A stretch of 64,000 nucleotides of DNA, taken from assembly GCA_029252805.1 (NCBI GenBank), contig JAQXAR010000015.1, positions 62,001 to 126,000 of the forward strand. Direction: 5' to 3'. A model generated the notes under the pieces. It was not told where the DNA came from and did no database searches. It was given only the letters and a program-made list of their open reading frames with translations. The stretch is from Rickettsiales bacterium. Lineage in GTDB: Bacteria; Pseudomonadota; Alphaproteobacteria; Rickettsiales; JALZUV01. The translations under genes were made by a program, and so were the position numbers. How positions within the stretch are numbered: the first letter of the stretch is position 1; each line of letters begins with the position of its first letter. This document shows positions 1 to 8,627 of the stretch, one piece after another.

Positions 1-186
1 TCTGAAATGTGCGCGCTGGCGATGGAAGATTGCTTTGATTACCTTGATGCGCCGGTTGAGCGTGTGCATGGTAAAGATGTGCCATTACCTTATGCGGCTA
101 ACTTAGAGAAACTCGCTCTCCCGCAAATTGAAGATATTGTTGAAGCGGCCAAACGCACCTGCTTCCGAAATAAAAACGCTGCTTAA
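1..186 (+). CDS. pdhB: pyruvate dehydrogenase E1 component subunit beta, C-terminal end (partial)
   Basis: Only the last 61 codons lie in the window, stopping at TAA 184-186. The end reads as a typical E1-beta C terminus, with an [18 protein letters not shown] stretch followed by a conserved PLPYAANLE segment that belongs to the transketolase C-terminal domain. E1 decarboxylates pyruvate with thiamine diphosphate and passes the acetyl group to the E2 lipoyl arm. The E2 gene starts 14 nt downstream and E3 follows, so this is the usual alphaproteobacterial pdh operon. The assignment rests on both the sequence and this context. Confidence 0.9.
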   Translation, partial: SEMCALAMEDCFDYLDAPVERVHGKDVPLPYAANLEKLALPQIEDIVEAAKRTCFRNKNAA

Positions 187-200
187 TAATAGGATTAGAC

Positions 201-1484
201 ATGCCAATTGAAATTTTAATGCCAGCCCTTTCACCGACCATGACCGAAGGTACGCTTGCAAAATGGACGAAAAAAGAAGGCGATACCGTTGCCGCAGGTG
301 ATGTGATTGCCGAAATCGAAACCGATAAAGCGACTATGGAAGTAGAAGCGGTCGATGAAGGTACGCTCGGTAAAATTATCGTGGCTGAAGGCACTGAAAT
401 GGTCGCCGTCAATAAATGCATCGCCTTGCTTTTGGAAGAGGGCGAAGATAAAGCCGCCATTGATGCATGGAAGCCGAAAGAAGAGCCAAAAGCCGAAGTG
501 GTAGAAGATGCATCGGGTGATGCGCCCGCCGCCGCCGCTGCACCTGCTGGTGTTGTGATGGGCTATCAACCCACAAAAGCTCCTGATTTGCCAAGTGATG
601 TTCCTGCCGTGAATCGTGACGTGACGGCATCGCCGGTTGCGAAGCGCATGGCCAAAGAAAAGGGCGTGATTCTGGAGAAGGTCAAAGGCACGGGCCCTGC
701 GGGTCGTGTCGTGAAGGAAGATGTTGAAAACTTCCTTAAATATGGTTCGGTTTCGGGCCATGTGACGCGTGATGGTGTGCCATTCTCAAAACAAGAAAAT
801 AACGGCATGCGTAAAACCATCGCCAAGCGTCTGTTGGAAGCCAAGCAAACTATTCCGCATTTCTATCTCAGCATTGAGTGCGAATTGGATAAACTGCTCG
901 ATACGCGGGCGCAGCTCAATAGCGGTGCGCCAATGGATGATAAGGGCAAGCCTGATTACAAAATATCGGTCAATGATTTGGTCATCAAAGCCTCCGCCTT
1001 AGCCCTGCGCGATAAGCCAGAAGCGAATGCGAGCTGGTATGATGATGCGATTGTCTATTATAATGATATTGATGTCTCAGTTGCTGTTTCAACGGATGGC
1101 GGTTTGATTACGCCAATCATCCAAAATGCGGATCAAAAATCTCTCGCGCAAATCTCAACGGAGATGAAATCTCTGGCGAAAAAAGCGCGTGACGGCAAGC
1201 TCCAACCTGAAGAATATCAAGGTGGCGGGTTCTCCGTTTCGAACCTTGGAATGTTCGGCATTAAGAGCTTCTCTGCCATTATCAATCCGCCACAAAGCTG
1301 CATTCTAGCGGTCGGCGCAGGCGAGAAAAAACTCACCTTATTGCGTGATGGCGTGGTCGATGAAATCACGGTAATGACCGTGACTCTCTCCGTCGATCAC
1401 CGCTCAGTAGACGGCGTTCTCGGCGCAGAATGGCTACAAATCTTCAAACATTACATCGAAAATCCAGCATTGTTGGTGGGGTAA
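201..1484 (+). CDS. pdhC: dihydrolipoamide acetyltransferase, pyruvate dehydrogenase E2
   Basis: This 427-residue protein transfers the acetyl group from E1 to coenzyme A. Residues 1-75 are one lipoyl domain, with the lipoylated lysine K43 in ETDKAT. An Ala/Pro-rich linker follows at about 95-115. A peripheral-subunit-binding domain lies at about 140-178 ([13 protein letters not shown] ... [11 protein letters not shown]). The catalytic chloramphenicol-acetyltransferase-like domain ends with the active-site DHRSVDG and a LLVG C terminus. One lipoyl domain and about 430 residues are normal for alphaproteobacteria. It lies between pdhB and lpd on the same strand, presumably co-transcribed. Confidence 0.97.
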   Translation: MPIEILMPALSPTMTEGTLAKWTKKEGDTVAAGDVIAEIETDKATMEVEAVDEGTLGKIIVAEGTEMVAVNKCIALLLEEGEDKAAIDAWKPKEEPKAEVVEDASGDAPAAAAAPAGVVMGYQPTKAPDLPSDVPAVNRDVTASPVAKRMAKEKGVILEKVKGTGPAGRVVKEDVENFLKYGSVSGHVTRDGVPFSKQENNGMRKTIAKRLLEAKQTIPHFYLSIECELDKLLDTRAQLNSGAPMDDKGKPDYKISVNDLVIKASALALRDKPEANASWYDDAIVYYNDIDVSVAVSTDGGLITPIIQNADQKSLAQISTEMKSLAKKARDGKLQPEEYQGGGFSVSNLGMFGIKSFSAIINPPQSCILAVGAGEKKLTLLRDGVVDEITVMTVTLSVDHRSVDGVLGAEWLQIFKHYIENPALLVG

Positions 1485-1489
1485 TAAGC

Positions 1490-2890
1490 ATGGCTGATAA
1501 ATATGACATCATCATCATCGGCGGTGGCCCAGGGGGCTATGTCGCGGCGATTCGTGGGGCGCAGTTGGGCTTGAAGGTGACTGTGGTAGAGCGTGAACAT
1601 ATGGGCGGAATTTGTCTGAATTGGGGCTGTATTCCGACTAAGGCGCTGTTGCGATCAAGTGAGATTAATCACCTTTTGCATAATTTGGAAGAGTTTGGCC
1701 TCTCGGCGGAGAAACCTACGTTTGATTTTGAGGCGATTGTGAAGCGTTCGCGTGATGTGTCCGGTCAATTGACTAAAGGCATTAGCATGTTGATGAAGAA
1801 GCATAAAATCGATGTTCACATGGCGCATGGTAAGCTCAGCCGTAAAGGCACGGTGGGCCTTTACGATAAAGAGGGCAAGAAAAGTGGCGAGTTGAAAGCA
1901 GATAATATCATCCTCGCAACGGGTGCACGTGCACGTGTGCTTCCGGGTTTTGAGCCGGATGGTGAATCGATTTGGACGTATAAAGAAGCGTTGCTGCCTA
2001 AACGTATGCCGAAGAAAATGCTTGTGGTGGGTTCTGGCGCGATTGGTTCGGAATTTGCGAGCTTCTACCTGAATATGGGTTCGGAAGTGACGCTTTGTGA
2101 GTTGATGGATCGTATTGTTCCGGTCGAAGATGCGGAAATTTCAAGCTTCGTACAAAAGTCATTTGAAAGCCAAGGCATGAAGGTGCTCACCAACACGCAA
2201 GTGACGGCGTTGGACAAGAAAAATGGTACCGTCATCGCGACGATTAAAGGCGCGGATGGCAAGGAAACGAAACAAGAATTTGATACGGTGATTTCTGCCG
2301 TGGGTATCGTTGGCAACACGGAGGGCCTCAATCTTGATGGCACGCAAGTGAAGGTGGAACGTAACCAGATTTTGACCGACGAGTTCGGCGCTACGGGCGA
2401 GCCTGGCGTTTGGGCGATTGGCGATGTTGCAGGGGCTCCGTGGCTCGCGCATAAAGCCAGCCATGAAGGCGTGATTTGTGCAGAAGCGATTGCGGGTAAA
2501 CATCCGCATCCGATGCGCAAAGACAATATCCCGGGCTGTACGTATTGCCGCCCGCAAATTGCCAGTGTTGGCCTGACGGAGGCGAAAGCCAAAGAAGCCG
2601 GCCATGACGTAAAAGTGGGAAAATTCCCGTTCATGGGTAATGGTAAGGCGATTGCGCTCGGCGAAACAGAAGGTTTCGTTAAAACGATCTTTGATGCGAA
2701 AAGCGGCGAGCTACTCGGCGCGCATATGGTCGGCGCGGAAGTAACGGAGATGATTCAAGGTTATGTGCTTGCTCGCCAAATGGAAGCGACTGAGGCGGAC
2801 TTGATGCATACCATCTTCCCGCATCCAACACTGTCTGAGATGATGCATGAGTCGGTTCTAGATGCTTATGACAAGGCGCTGCATATTTAG
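1490..2890 (+). CDS. lpdA: dihydrolipoyl dehydrogenase (E3)
   Basis: This FAD flavoprotein of 466 residues reoxidises dihydrolipoamide with NAD+. The N terminus carries the Rossmann motif GGGPGGYVAAIRGAQLG. The redox-active disulfide lies in GGICLNWGCIPTKALL. A second nucleotide-binding motif (VVGSGAIGSEFASF) lies mid-protein, and the C-terminal dimerisation domain holds the catalytic base in FPHPTLSE. I chose ATG 1490, five nt after the pdhC stop, because an in-frame upstream ATG would overlap pdhC by over 50 nt and would precede the FAD fold with unrelated residues. Its stop overlaps the stop of the convergent gene at 2887. Confidence 0.97.
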   Translation: MADKYDIIIIGGGPGGYVAAIRGAQLGLKVTVVEREHMGGICLNWGCIPTKALLRSSEINHLLHNLEEFGLSAEKPTFDFEAIVKRSRDVSGQLTKGISMLMKKHKIDVHMAHGKLSRKGTVGLYDKEGKKSGELKADNIILATGARARVLPGFEPDGESIWTYKEALLPKRMPKKMLVVGSGAIGSEFASFYLNMGSEVTLCELMDRIVPVEDAEISSFVQKSFESQGMKVLTNTQVTALDKKNGTVIATIKGADGKETKQEFDTVISAVGIVGNTEGLNLDGTQVKVERNQILTDEFGATGEPGVWAIGDVAGAPWLAHKASHEGVICAEAIAGKHPHPMRKDNIPGCTYCRPQIASVGLTEAKAKEAGHDVKVGKFPFMGNGKAIALGETEGFVKTIFDAKSGELLGAHMVGAEVTEMIQGYVLARQMEATEADLMHTIFPHPTLSEMMHESVLDAYDKALHI

Positions 2891-3915
2891 TTGATGGGCG
2901 TAAAGTTTTCGCCTTTTAACTGCTTAAGCACATACTCCCAATTCGCTTTTTTGCGTAAACTTGCGTGGCGGATGACGTGTTGATCGTCATTCTTCGGCAT
3001 CTCTATACCCCATAGAGGTTGCGCGCTATTAGGCGTCATGCTGTAGCGGATATCGCCGATATAATAGGTGCCATCAGGGCGGTCATGGCGGCTTAAATAA
3101 TCCGCAGAGAAGAATTCAAAACGACGTAAATCAGCGCCAGCCACGCTATCCTTGGGATAGTCTTCAAAAATATCTTTGCTTAGTATGGTCGCGCTTGCAC
3201 CGCGTTTGATACTTACTTTGCCTGACCAATAAGGAATGTGCAGCGCGTTGGTTTGCCAGCGGTTCGTTGTTACGTCACGGTATAAAATCCGCCAGAGCCA
3301 TAGGTTGCCAATGGTTGGGCGCAGTGTCAGTTTTGTGTATTCTGTGGATTGTTGATCCAGCCATTCTGTGGCGATGTTCGTGGCGCGATGGTGCTGCCAA
3401 GTGCCTAGCATGAGATAGGCACACATCCAAAGGGTTGCGGCCATCGCATTATCCCAGCTTTTACGAATTGATGCGGCAATGACTAGGCCGAGCGCTGGAA
3501 GCGTATAGAATGGGTCGATGATGCCGATAATATTCCAGCTCTCGCGCAGATTGCTGAAAGGCCAGAGTAGGTGTGTGCCATAGCCGGTGCAGGAATCGAG
3601 CGCACCATGAGTGACGACGCCTAAAAAGCTAAATAACCACGTTTGTTTGAAGCTTAAATGCTTCCGTATCCATGGTAATAGCCAAAAAACCGTGGCGACG
3701 AGCAATCCGCCAATGGGTGAGAAGGCCAGCGAGTGCGTGAAGTGGCGGTGATATTCGAGTGCCATCAGCGGGTCCGTAACAGAGCGGATGAAGATGTCTA
3801 AATCCGGGGCCATACCGGCGCACGCACCGAGCAGCAAAGCAGCGCGTATTTTGGGTTTTTTACAGAAAATTCCGGCGAGGGCAGCGCCCGTCACGGCTTG
3901 GCTTAAGGGATCCAT
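2887..3915 (-). CDS. YdjM-type membrane-bound metal-dependent hydrolase
   Basis: The 342-residue product starts MDPLSQAVTGAALAGI and has an early histidine/aspartate pattern (GMAPDLDIFIR, then HRHFTHSLAF). This is characteristic of the YdjM/DUF457 family of inner-membrane metal-dependent hydrolases. Four or so hydrophobic segments fill the first 190 residues; the C-terminal part is soluble. The substrate is unknown for most of the family. The start codon touches the stop of the COQ9-family gene upstream (position 3915), so sodB, coq9 and this gene look like one operon. Confidence 0.8.
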   Translation of the reverse strand: MDPLSQAVTGAALAGIFCKKPKIRAALLLGACAGMAPDLDIFIRSVTDPLMALEYHRHFTHSLAFSPIGGLLVATVFWLLPWIRKHLSFKQTWLFSFLGVVTHGALDSCTGYGTHLLWPFSNLRESWNIIGIIDPFYTLPALGLVIAASIRKSWDNAMAATLWMCAYLMLGTWQHHRATNIATEWLDQQSTEYTKLTLRPTIGNLWLWRILYRDVTTNRWQTNALHIPYWSGKVSIKRGASATILSKDIFEDYPKDSVAGADLRRFEFFSADYLSRHDRPDGTYYIGDIRYSMTPNSAQPLWGIEMPKNDDQHVIRHASLRKKANWEYVLKQLKGENFTPIN

Positions 3916-4553
3916 TAGGCGTGTTTCATTCCTAATTTACTAAACCAACCTTGGCATTCTGCTTTCCATTTACCGAAAACACGGACGTTATTTAAGCGCC
4001 GATCAAGGAAGGCGGCAGTATTAGTGGAATTTTTCGATTCATCATTTAGCCAGTAATAGAGCGTGGAACTGTAAACCCCGGCGAGGGTGATGCGTTTGGT
4101 ATACCAGTTGAAATCGGTCGCTTCGTCTCCGGCTAATTGCCAGAGGCTATCGCAAGTTTCGTGTAGCAGTTTCAAACTAAGCGCCGCGTTAAGTGGCATC
4201 GACAAAAGTGAGAGGCTTTTGCGTACGGCCTCTTTTTGGTCTGCGACGAGTTCAAAGCGCTTTAAGATTCCAGTACGAATTTTAACCGGTACGGGCATTT
4301 TGGCGAAGGCTTTATCTTTACTGAGTGCTTCAGTCACGGCGTTATCAGCCCAGCGACTATGGAAGGCGATCGCATCAAGTGCGCCTTTAGGGAAGAGGAG
4401 GGGGAGTAAATCGGCATCAATACCGCATTCAGTCGCGGCACGTTGCAGCGAGATGTCTGACCAACCGTCAAACACCACATGCGGCAAGGCGGCCATGACG
4501 ACCGCCTCGCGCTGTGAGTCTAGTGGGTTAGGCTGCTTTTGCTTGTTTGGCAT
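3915..4553 (-). CDS. COQ9-family protein
   Basis: This is a 212-residue protein starting MPNKQKQPNPLD. COQ9 proteins have a TetR-like fold, bind lipid and support ubiquinone hydroxylation. Supporting patterns are an N-terminal helical region (AALPHVVFDGWSD, IDADLLPLLFPKG), the central DFNWYTKRITLAGVYSSTLY block, and FLDRRLNNVRVFGKWK near the end, all typical of the family. I chose ATG 4553 because an in-frame codon further upstream adds residues unlike the family. The gene begins inside the 3' end of sodB (26-nt overlap), which implies translational coupling. Confidence 0.82.
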   Translation of the reverse strand: MPNKQKQPNPLDSQREAVVMAALPHVVFDGWSDISLQRAATECGIDADLLPLLFPKGALDAIAFHSRWADNAVTEALSKDKAFAKMPVPVKIRTGILKRFELVADQKEAVRKSLSLLSMPLNAALSLKLLHETCDSLWQLAGDEATDFNWYTKRITLAGVYSSTLYYWLNDESKNSTNTAAFLDRRLNNVRVFGKWKAECQGWFSKLGMKHA

Positions 4554-5148
4554 GAGCGAAATTTTCGGCCACAAAGTTCCAATTCACCAATTTACCAAGG
4601 AAGTCGCCCATATAGTCAGGACGGCGGTTTTGGTAATCGAGGTAATAAGCGTGCTCCCACACATCCATGGTGAGGAGTGCGGTTTCGCCATGTGTCATTG
4701 GAAGGTCAGCATTGAGTGTTTTGGTGACTTTCAATTTGCCTGAAGCATCCAACACAAGCCATGCCCAGCCTGAACCGAAACGTCCGCCACCGGCTGCTTT
4801 AAACTGTGTTGAAAATTCTTCAAACGAACCGAAATCAGCCGTGATTTGGTCAGCAAGTTCACCGGATGGAGTGCCGCCGCCATTGGGCGTCATGCTGTTC
4901 CAATAGAATGTGTGGTTCCAGACTTGCGCCGCATTGTTGAAGAGGCCTGATTTAGGCTCAGCTTTCGAAGCGATCATGATGATTTCTTCAAGCGATTTGC
5001 CTTCAAGGTCAGTGCCGGCGATCAATTCATTTAGCTTCGTCACGTAAGCATTGTGGTGTTTGCCGTGGTGGAAGCTGAGCGTATTTGCTGAGATATGCGG
5101 TTCTAGCGCATCTTGTGCGTAAGGAAGTGCGGGTAGTTCAAAAGCCAT
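4528..5148 (-). CDS. sodB: superoxide dismutase (Fe type likely)
   Basis: The 206-residue enzyme dismutates superoxide in the cytoplasm. It carries the expected metal ligands: the first histidine in LSFHHGKHHNAYV, the second in WNHTFYW, then aspartate and histidine in DVWEHAYYLDYQNRRPDY. The stretch AAGGGRFGSGWAWLV resembles Fe-dependent members, but metal choice cannot be proven by reading. ATG 5148 is preceded by a good GGAGAG ribosome site 8-9 nt upstream. It is the first gene of a probable three-gene operon with the COQ9-family gene and the YdjM-like gene, linking oxidative-stress defence with quinone maintenance. Confidence 0.95.
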   Translation of the reverse strand: MAFELPALPYAQDALEPHISANTLSFHHGKHHNAYVTKLNELIAGTDLEGKSLEEIIMIASKAEPKSGLFNNAAQVWNHTFYWNSMTPNGGGTPSGELADQITADFGSFEEFSTQFKAAGGGRFGSGWAWLVLDASGKLKVTKTLNADLPMTHGETALLTMDVWEHAYYLDYQNRRPDYMGDFLGKLVNWNFVAENFAHAKQAKAA

Positions 5149-5314
5149 GTTGGTCTCTCCGTTTGTTATATGATGCAAGCAGGATAGGGCAGGTGCGCGT
5201 AAGAATCAATAAGGCTTACGTTGCTTTTAGGTGTAATTGGAGATGTAGTTAATAAATAGTTAACAATTCCTTAATATAATCTTCATAAACCGCTGTCATA
5301 CTGGTTTGTACGAT

Positions 5315-6262
5315 ATGTGGAAAGCTTTAAAAAATTTAATGAAGTCTAAACCTGTTGATTCGCTGGATCAAGTGGTGGGAAACTTACGTGAAGCGTTTGC
5401 GTCAGGTGATTATGCCGGGGCGAGAGAGATGATCCAAAATGCGCATATGCCGCATTTATCACCTCGGGTATATGGTGTGGAATTAACACCGCTACCTGAG
5501 CATTTCAACAAAGCTTTGGCTGCATATGAGCAGCTTTCACCTAATGATTCTTCGATGATAGAGCATTTTGAGAAGACATTTGAAGGAGAGATAGTGCAGA
5601 CGAAATTTCGTCCTATGGACCGTGCTAAGAAAGAGGGACTAACTTACGTTTCTGCAGGAACAAATCATTCATTTTCTGCTCTGCATATTGACACTAGCTA
5701 TCAGGTGATAGTGCCAGCGATCATTAAAGCAGAGGCGGCTTGCGCTCAATTTGAGTCGAATGAGATTTCTCAGGATGAACTCACAACACAATTAACGACT
5801 ATCCATAACGATCTTCACGGTGAATTTTCATCTTACACAAAATGCCGTGAAGGGCATACGGGCGTAATGGCGAAGCGAGAGGTTATGGGAAGTTTAAGAG
5901 CGGCTATTTCAAGAACGGAAGTCGCTGTGATACCAAAGAGCTCGGATTTACTTAATAGGAACCACAGTGATTTAGAAGTGATCATGAATTCAGCGCCAGA
6001 CAGAAAAATAACGAAATTAGAGATGGCGGCCGTGCATGTACAAATCATGGCCGACACACTGGAAGCTAGAAAGCCAGAGGCTGAAAAAGCGCCAGAGGTA
6101 GCGGTATCACAAGACATGAAATGCGCACATGGTAAAGTGGATAACTTAGGAGAGAAACTGAGTGGGATATCTGGTGGTAGCCAAGTGCCTAGTACAACCT
6201 CACCTGCCTTGCAAGTTGCGTTGACTGCAGCGTCTCAGTCTTCAGGGTTTGAAAGAAAGTAG
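5315..6262 (+). CDS. hypothetical protein
   Basis: I do not recognise this protein of about 315 residues. It starts MWKALKNLMKSK; an in-frame TTG three codons earlier is possible but less likely, and no strong ribosome site is visible for either. The product is hydrophilic, with no signal peptide or membrane span, and helix-rich in the middle (REVMGSLRAAISRTEVAV). The last 60 residues are low-complexity and rich in Ser, Ala and Pro. It stands alone between divergent sodB and convergent gltX. Codon use resembles the neighbours, so I see no sign of recent transfer. Confidence 0.7.
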   Translation: MWKALKNLMKSKPVDSLDQVVGNLREAFASGDYAGAREMIQNAHMPHLSPRVYGVELTPLPEHFNKALAAYEQLSPNDSSMIEHFEKTFEGEIVQTKFRPMDRAKKEGLTYVSAGTNHSFSALHIDTSYQVIVPAIIKAEAACAQFESNEISQDELTTQLTTIHNDLHGEFSSYTKCREGHTGVMAKREVMGSLRAAISRTEVAVIPKSSDLLNRNHSDLEVIMNSAPDRKITKLEMAAVHVQIMADTLEARKPEAEKAPEVAVSQDMKCAHGKVDNLGEKLSGISGGSQVPSTTSPALQVALTAASQSSGFERK

Positions 6263-6265
6263 CGG

Positions 6266-7600
6266 TTAGGCCGCTTTTCCCTTTAGGCGTTCAATCGCTG
6301 TCTCTTTCGGGAGCAACTCAAATACACGTGCCATTTCAGGGCCATCTTCGCGACCAGTGAGGGCTTTGCGTAATGGCATGAAGAGCTGTTTACCTTTACG
6401 GCCTGAAGTTTCTTTTAACATATTGGTCCATTCTTTGAAGGACTCCACATTATCAATTGCTGCGGCGGCTTGCGCGCAATAGTCGCTATCTTCGGCATCA
6501 ATGGAGGGCTCTAGCGGCTCTTTCAAGATCTGCCACCAATCTTTAATATCAGCCAGCTTTTGCAGGTTTGGACGCGTGCTATTCCAGAAGGTCTCGTCGA
6601 TTTGCGGAAGGCCAATTTCTGCCACGCGGTCTTTGACTTCGTTAAAGTGGCTGACGCTGAGAATACTGTGATTGAGGCGTGCGAGCTCGCCCTCATCATA
6701 ATTAGCGGCGGCGCGGCCAAATTTATTAATATCAAATTGCGTAATCAAATCTTCAATTTTGAGGAACGCCTCTACCGAATCTGATGTGCCGAGGCGTGCG
6801 AGTAGGCTATTGACGCTCATCGCTTCATAGCCGTCATTACGTAAGCCGACCACTGTTCCGCCTTCGCCCGTACGCTTTGAAAGCTTCGTATCTTTCATTT
6901 GTAGGAGCGCGTTATGCGAAAATATGGGAGGTTCATAGCCGAGAGCTTCAAAAATCTGAATTTGTACGGCGGTGTTGGTTACATGGTCTTCGCCGCGCAG
7001 GATATGCGTGGTTCCCGTTTCGCCATCATCGACGGTGGAGGAAAGCGTATAAAGTGGCACACCATCGGCGCGCACGAGTACGGGATCTGAAATATGGGCA
7101 GTGCGGAGCTTTTGATGGCCACGGATAAGGTCATCCCATTCAATATCTTTATCATTGAGCTTAAAGCGCCAATGCGGTGTTCTGCCTTCCGCTTCAAATT
7201 CTTCAATTTGGTCTTTGGTGAGCTTGAGCGCGGCGCGATCATAGATAGGTGGTTTGCCGCGTGAGGCGAGCATTTTGCGTTTAATATCAAGTTCTTCTGC
7301 TGTTTCGTAGCAGGGGTAGAGATGGTCTGATTCAATCAGTCTATTTTTTGCACGTTCGTAATGTTCCATACGCTCTTGCTGACGAAATTCACGATCCCAG
7401 CCAAGGCCAAGCCATTGCAGATCCTCGCGAATACCGTCTTCATATTCGGTTTTCGAGCGTTCGACATCGGTATCGTCAAAACGCAGGATAAATTGCCCGC
7501 CATGTTTGCGCGCAAATAACCAGTTAATAAGTGCCGTACGCAGGTTGCCTACATGCAGCAACCCCGTCGGCGAAGGAGCAAATCGTACAGAAACAGTCAT
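6266..7600 (-). CDS. gltX: glutamyl-tRNA synthetase
   Basis: This class I synthetase of 444 residues charges tRNA(Glu). The N-terminal catalytic core has the HIGH-type signature HVGN in SPTGLLHVGNLRTALINWLF. The KMSKS-type loop reads KLSKR (DTKLSKRTGEGG, about residue 240). The C-terminal third is the helical anticodon-binding region. Alphaproteobacteria generally lack GlnRS and often have two gltX copies, one of which mischarges tRNA(Gln). Which type this is cannot be decided from this window. It ends 3 nt from the convergent hypothetical gene. Confidence 0.95.
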   Translation of the reverse strand: MTVSVRFAPSPTGLLHVGNLRTALINWLFARKHGGQFILRFDDTDVERSKTEYEDGIREDLQWLGLGWDREFRQQERMEHYERAKNRLIESDHLYPCYETAEELDIKRKMLASRGKPPIYDRAALKLTKDQIEEFEAEGRTPHWRFKLNDKDIEWDDLIRGHQKLRTAHISDPVLVRADGVPLYTLSSTVDDGETGTTHILRGEDHVTNTAVQIQIFEALGYEPPIFSHNALLQMKDTKLSKRTGEGGTVVGLRNDGYEAMSVNSLLARLGTSDSVEAFLKIEDLITQFDINKFGRAAANYDEGELARLNHSILSVSHFNEVKDRVAEIGLPQIDETFWNSTRPNLQKLADIKDWWQILKEPLEPSIDAEDSDYCAQAAAAIDNVESFKEWTNMLKETSGRKGKQLFMPLRKALTGREDGPEMARVFELLPKETAIERLKGKAA

Positions 7601-7673
7601 GGGGGAGTGTTTAGTGTGGATTGATATAAAAATCTAGAGATGAATCATAAATTGGAATGCGTTATAAGGAGGG

Positions 7674-8627
7674 ATGGGTACAGAACGTATGAGGTTTAGC
7701 CGTATATTTACGGCACTTGCAGTCACAAATGCGCCAACATGTGCAATAATTGTTTATGGGTTTGAGCAAAGTTTGATCGCAGACTTATTGCTTAATTGGC
7801 TTCCTCACATGGCGATAACGACTTTTATCGCCACTGCTTTGGTTTTTGTCTGGCGTTATCATTTTGCGGCTATTGTTTTGTTAATCGGAAGTTTTCTCTT
7901 CTTCCTAAAAGGATATGAGGTTTATCAACATCCCGCTTTGCAGCCATTACAGGTGTCATCTGCAAAAATGCAGTTCAAAATCGCGCAATATAATATCAAT
8001 TATCAACCAAGAGGGATTGAATGGCTGGAAAACCTTCCAGAGGATGTAATTGCGGTGGTATTAGATGAAACTGACGTCGGGTTTAGAACGCAATTGAGAA
8101 AGCGGATGGTAGGGTTTCCTTATTGGTATGCACCAAGTGATTATAGTTTAAACAGTGCTATTGTGTCTCGTGTTCCTTTGCAGAATACCGATATGCATTG
8201 TTCAAAGGTATCACGACGTTGTTTGATACAGGTCGAATTAGATATGGAAGGGCAGCCTGTCCGTATTTTTGGACTCCATACAAGCGTTCCGGTATTTCCT
8301 GAATTATTTAGAGATCGTAACAATGAGTTTGATTATGCTGCTTCTCTTTTAAGGCAGCAGACGGTTCCATCCATGCTGGTCGGAGATTTAAATAATACGG
8401 TATGGTCGTATTATTTAAGAAAGTTTTTATCAAATTCCGGTTTGCGAACCGACCTTTCCCCGCTTCAAATGCCTGGGAGTTGGCCAAATTTTTTGATCGC
8501 GCCATTCGCGCAAATTACAATTGATCATGCCTTGGTGAGTGACGGGTTGGAGGTGCTAAAGCGCGAGCGAGCGCCTGTTTACGTTAGCGATCACATGCCC
8601 GTTATGACAACGGTAGGTATTCGCTAG
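7674..8627 (+). CDS. membrane-anchored endonuclease/exonuclease/phosphatase (EEP) family protein
   Basis: About 317 residues. The first 85 form two or three hydrophobic segments; the rest is a periplasmic or cytoplasmic EEP domain. Family landmarks are QYNINYQ (metal-binding Asn), DETD (acidic), GLHTS (His), VGDLNN (Asp/Asn) and the C-terminal SDHMPV (catalytic Asp-His). The architecture resembles YafD-like proteins. The substrate is unknown. The start is uncertain: a strong AAGGAGG lies directly before ATG 7674, leaving almost no spacing, whereas ATG 7689 would leave about 15 nt. It runs convergently into nadE with a 4-nt overlap. Confidence 0.8.
   Translation: MGTERMRFSRIFTALAVTNAPTCAIIVYGFEQSLIADLLLNWLPHMAITTFIATALVFVWRYHFAAIVLLIGSFLFFLKGYEVYQHPALQPLQVSSAKMQFKIAQYNINYQPRGIEWLENLPEDVIAVVLDETDVGFRTQLRKRMVGFPYWYAPSDYSLNSAIVSRVPLQNTDMHCSKVSRRCLIQVELDMEGQPVRIFGLHTSVPVFPELFRDRNNEFDYAASLLRQQTVPSMLVGDLNNTVWSYYLRKFLSNSGLRTDLSPLQMPGSWPNFLIAPFAQITIDHALVSDGLEVLKRERAPVYVSDHMPVMTTVGIR

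Noticed and set aside
231-761. 176-codon antisense frame inside pdhC
   Set aside because: Opposite strand of a certain housekeeping gene; Phe/His/Arg-rich composition typical of a shadow frame.
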